A stretch of DNA of 8,490 bases from Niastella sp. GTDB taxonomy: Bacteria > Bacteroidota > Bacteroidia > Chitinophagales > Chitinophagaceae. This document shows, piece by piece, positions 7,698-8,490 of the stretch (position 1 is its first letter; the number at the start of each line of letters is the position of its first letter). The notes under the pieces were generated by a model that saw only the letters and a list, made by a program, of their open reading frames with translations, did not search any database and was not told the DNA's origin. The stretch lies in assembly GCA_021154515.1 (NCBI GenBank), contig JAJKIL010000280.1:1-8490 (forward strand), given 5' to 3'. The translations under genes were made by a program, and so were the position numbers.

Positions 7698-8490
7698 TTA
7701 ACTGTCCTTGTTTGGGTTTGCTTTTCTAACCTTTGCAATGAATGCTGAAGGCAGCATGTTGAATTGGCTTTTGAACGATTTGGCAAAATAATTAGAGGTG
7801 GTAAAGCCAACCTGGTAAGAGATCTCCGAGATGGTCATGGTGCTTTTTTCCATTAATGCGGCTGCTTTCTTCAAACGGAATGAACGAATATATTCCACCG
7901 GCGTTTGACCGGTCAGTTCAAGCAGCTTGGCATATAAGGTGCTTCTGCTCATCCCAAACTGCTTGCTTAAGTTCTCTACAGACAATTGCGGATTGGTCAG
8001 GTTGCTTTCAAGATAGGTGGCTATTTCAGTCAATAATTTTTCATCCGCCGATTCTACTACTGGTTCAGTGGCCGTTAGCTTTATCTGCTTCGAGTAAGTG
8101 CTTTGCATGGTGTTCTTTAAAAGAAGCAGGTTTTTTATTTTGGCATTTAATACTTCAAAATTGAATGGCTTGGTAATATAATCATTGGCGCCTGTTTCCA
8201 ATCCTTTGAGTTGCTGTTCCTGTCCCGTCATGGCAGTGAGCAGGATCACCGGGATATGACTTGTTCTTTTATCGGATTTTATTTTTTTAATCAATTCAAT
8301 TCCATCCATTTCAGGCATGCTTATATCACTTACGATCAGCTGGGGATGATTGGACAATGTCTTTTGCCATCCCTCTTTGCCGTTAGTTGCTTCAATTACC
8401 TTATACTTATTCCGCAGGTTGTCTTTCATATAAAATCTGAAATCATCATTGTCCTCTACCAGCAGCACAGACAACGCATTATTCATAGTA
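7698..8490 (-). CDS. Receiver-AraC HTH regulator, probably the C-terminus of a hybrid two-component system (partial)
   Basis: The visible 262-plus residues hold a response-regulator receiver domain (about 6-120, numbered from the Met at 8486) and a C-terminal AraC-type double HTH (about 155-255). Receiver residues are complete: Glu11 and Asp12 in LLVEDN, phospho-acceptor Asp54 in VSDISMPEMDG, Thr84 in LLTA and Lys106 in TKPF. The HTH shows LSVENLSKQFGMSRSTLYAK (168-187) and ISEISYQVGFTTSNYFAKSF (219-238). The Met at 8486 is preceded in frame by a Thr codon and no stop before the edge. In hybrid two-component systems of Bacteroidota, a periplasmic sensor, histidine kinase and phospho-receiver precede exactly this pair. 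The gene therefore probably continues outside the window and the Met is internal. A stand-alone receiver-AraC protein is the alternative. Such regulators usually activate nearby susCD loci, so this one may add sensory control to the neighbouring operon. It is convergent with susD. Confidence 0.9.
   Translation of the reverse strand, partial: TMNNALSVLLVEDNDDFRFYMKDNLRNKYKVIEATNGKEGWQKTLSNHPQLIVSDISMPEMDGIELIKKIKSDKRTSHIPVILLTAMTGQEQQLKGLETGANDYITKPFNFEVLNAKIKNLLLLKNTMQSTYSKQIKLTATEPVVESADEKLLTEIATYLESNLTNPQLSVENLSKQFGMSRSTLYAKLLELTGQTPVEYIRSFRLKKAAALMEKSTMTISEISYQVGFTTSNYFAKSFKSQFNMLPSAFIAKVRKANPNKDS

Noticed and set aside
7379..7810. Minus-strand open frame of 143 codons spanning the susD end
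   Set aside because: It crosses the bidirectional terminator and overlaps both well-supported genes (susD and the receiver-AraC gene) in other frames. No recognisable protein features.

Overview
The window looks like part of a polysaccharide utilization locus (PUL) from a member of the Bacteroidota. The evidence is an adjacent SusC-type TonB-dependent receptor and SusD-type lipoprotein, a regulator with the receiver plus AraC-HTH arrangement that ends hybrid two-component systems, and start codons without clear Shine-Dalgarno sequences. The moderate base composition and the protein style suggest a free-living plant-polymer degrader, perhaps Chitinophagaceae-like. That placement is inference, not a demonstrated identification.

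Layout. On the minus strand at the left are a secreted GH10 endo-xylanase (5-1126) and a LacI-family repressor (1123-2193). They share an ATGA stop/start overlap, so the repressor gene is upstream and translation is probably coupled. A 338-base divergent intergenic region (2194-2531) follows. Then, on the plus strand, come a complete susC-like gene (2532-5657) and, 11 bases later, a susD-like gene (5669-7618). A strong hairpin with T-runs on both strands (about 7636-7675) separates susD from a convergent minus-strand gene that runs off the right edge (7698 to beyond 8490). That gene shows a receiver domain and an AraC-type HTH.

How it fits together. The SusD lipoprotein and SusC barrel would bind and import xylan-derived oligosaccharides across the outer membrane, and the GH10 enzyme would cut the xylan backbone. 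Two almost identical 14-base imperfect palindromes, TGCAATCGCTTGCA (2179-2192) and TGCAATCGGTTGCA (2306-2319), have the form of LacI-family operators with a central CG. One covers the 5' end of the lacI gene and the other lies on the susC side. The simplest reading is a LacI repressor controlling both its own operon (with the xylanase) and the divergent susCD operon. The gene at the right edge may add a second sensory input.

No RNA genes, CRISPR arrays, insertion sequences or phage genes are visible. The gene families are all known. The most interesting part is the regulatory architecture of the intergenic region. I see no evidence for a wholly new biological system.
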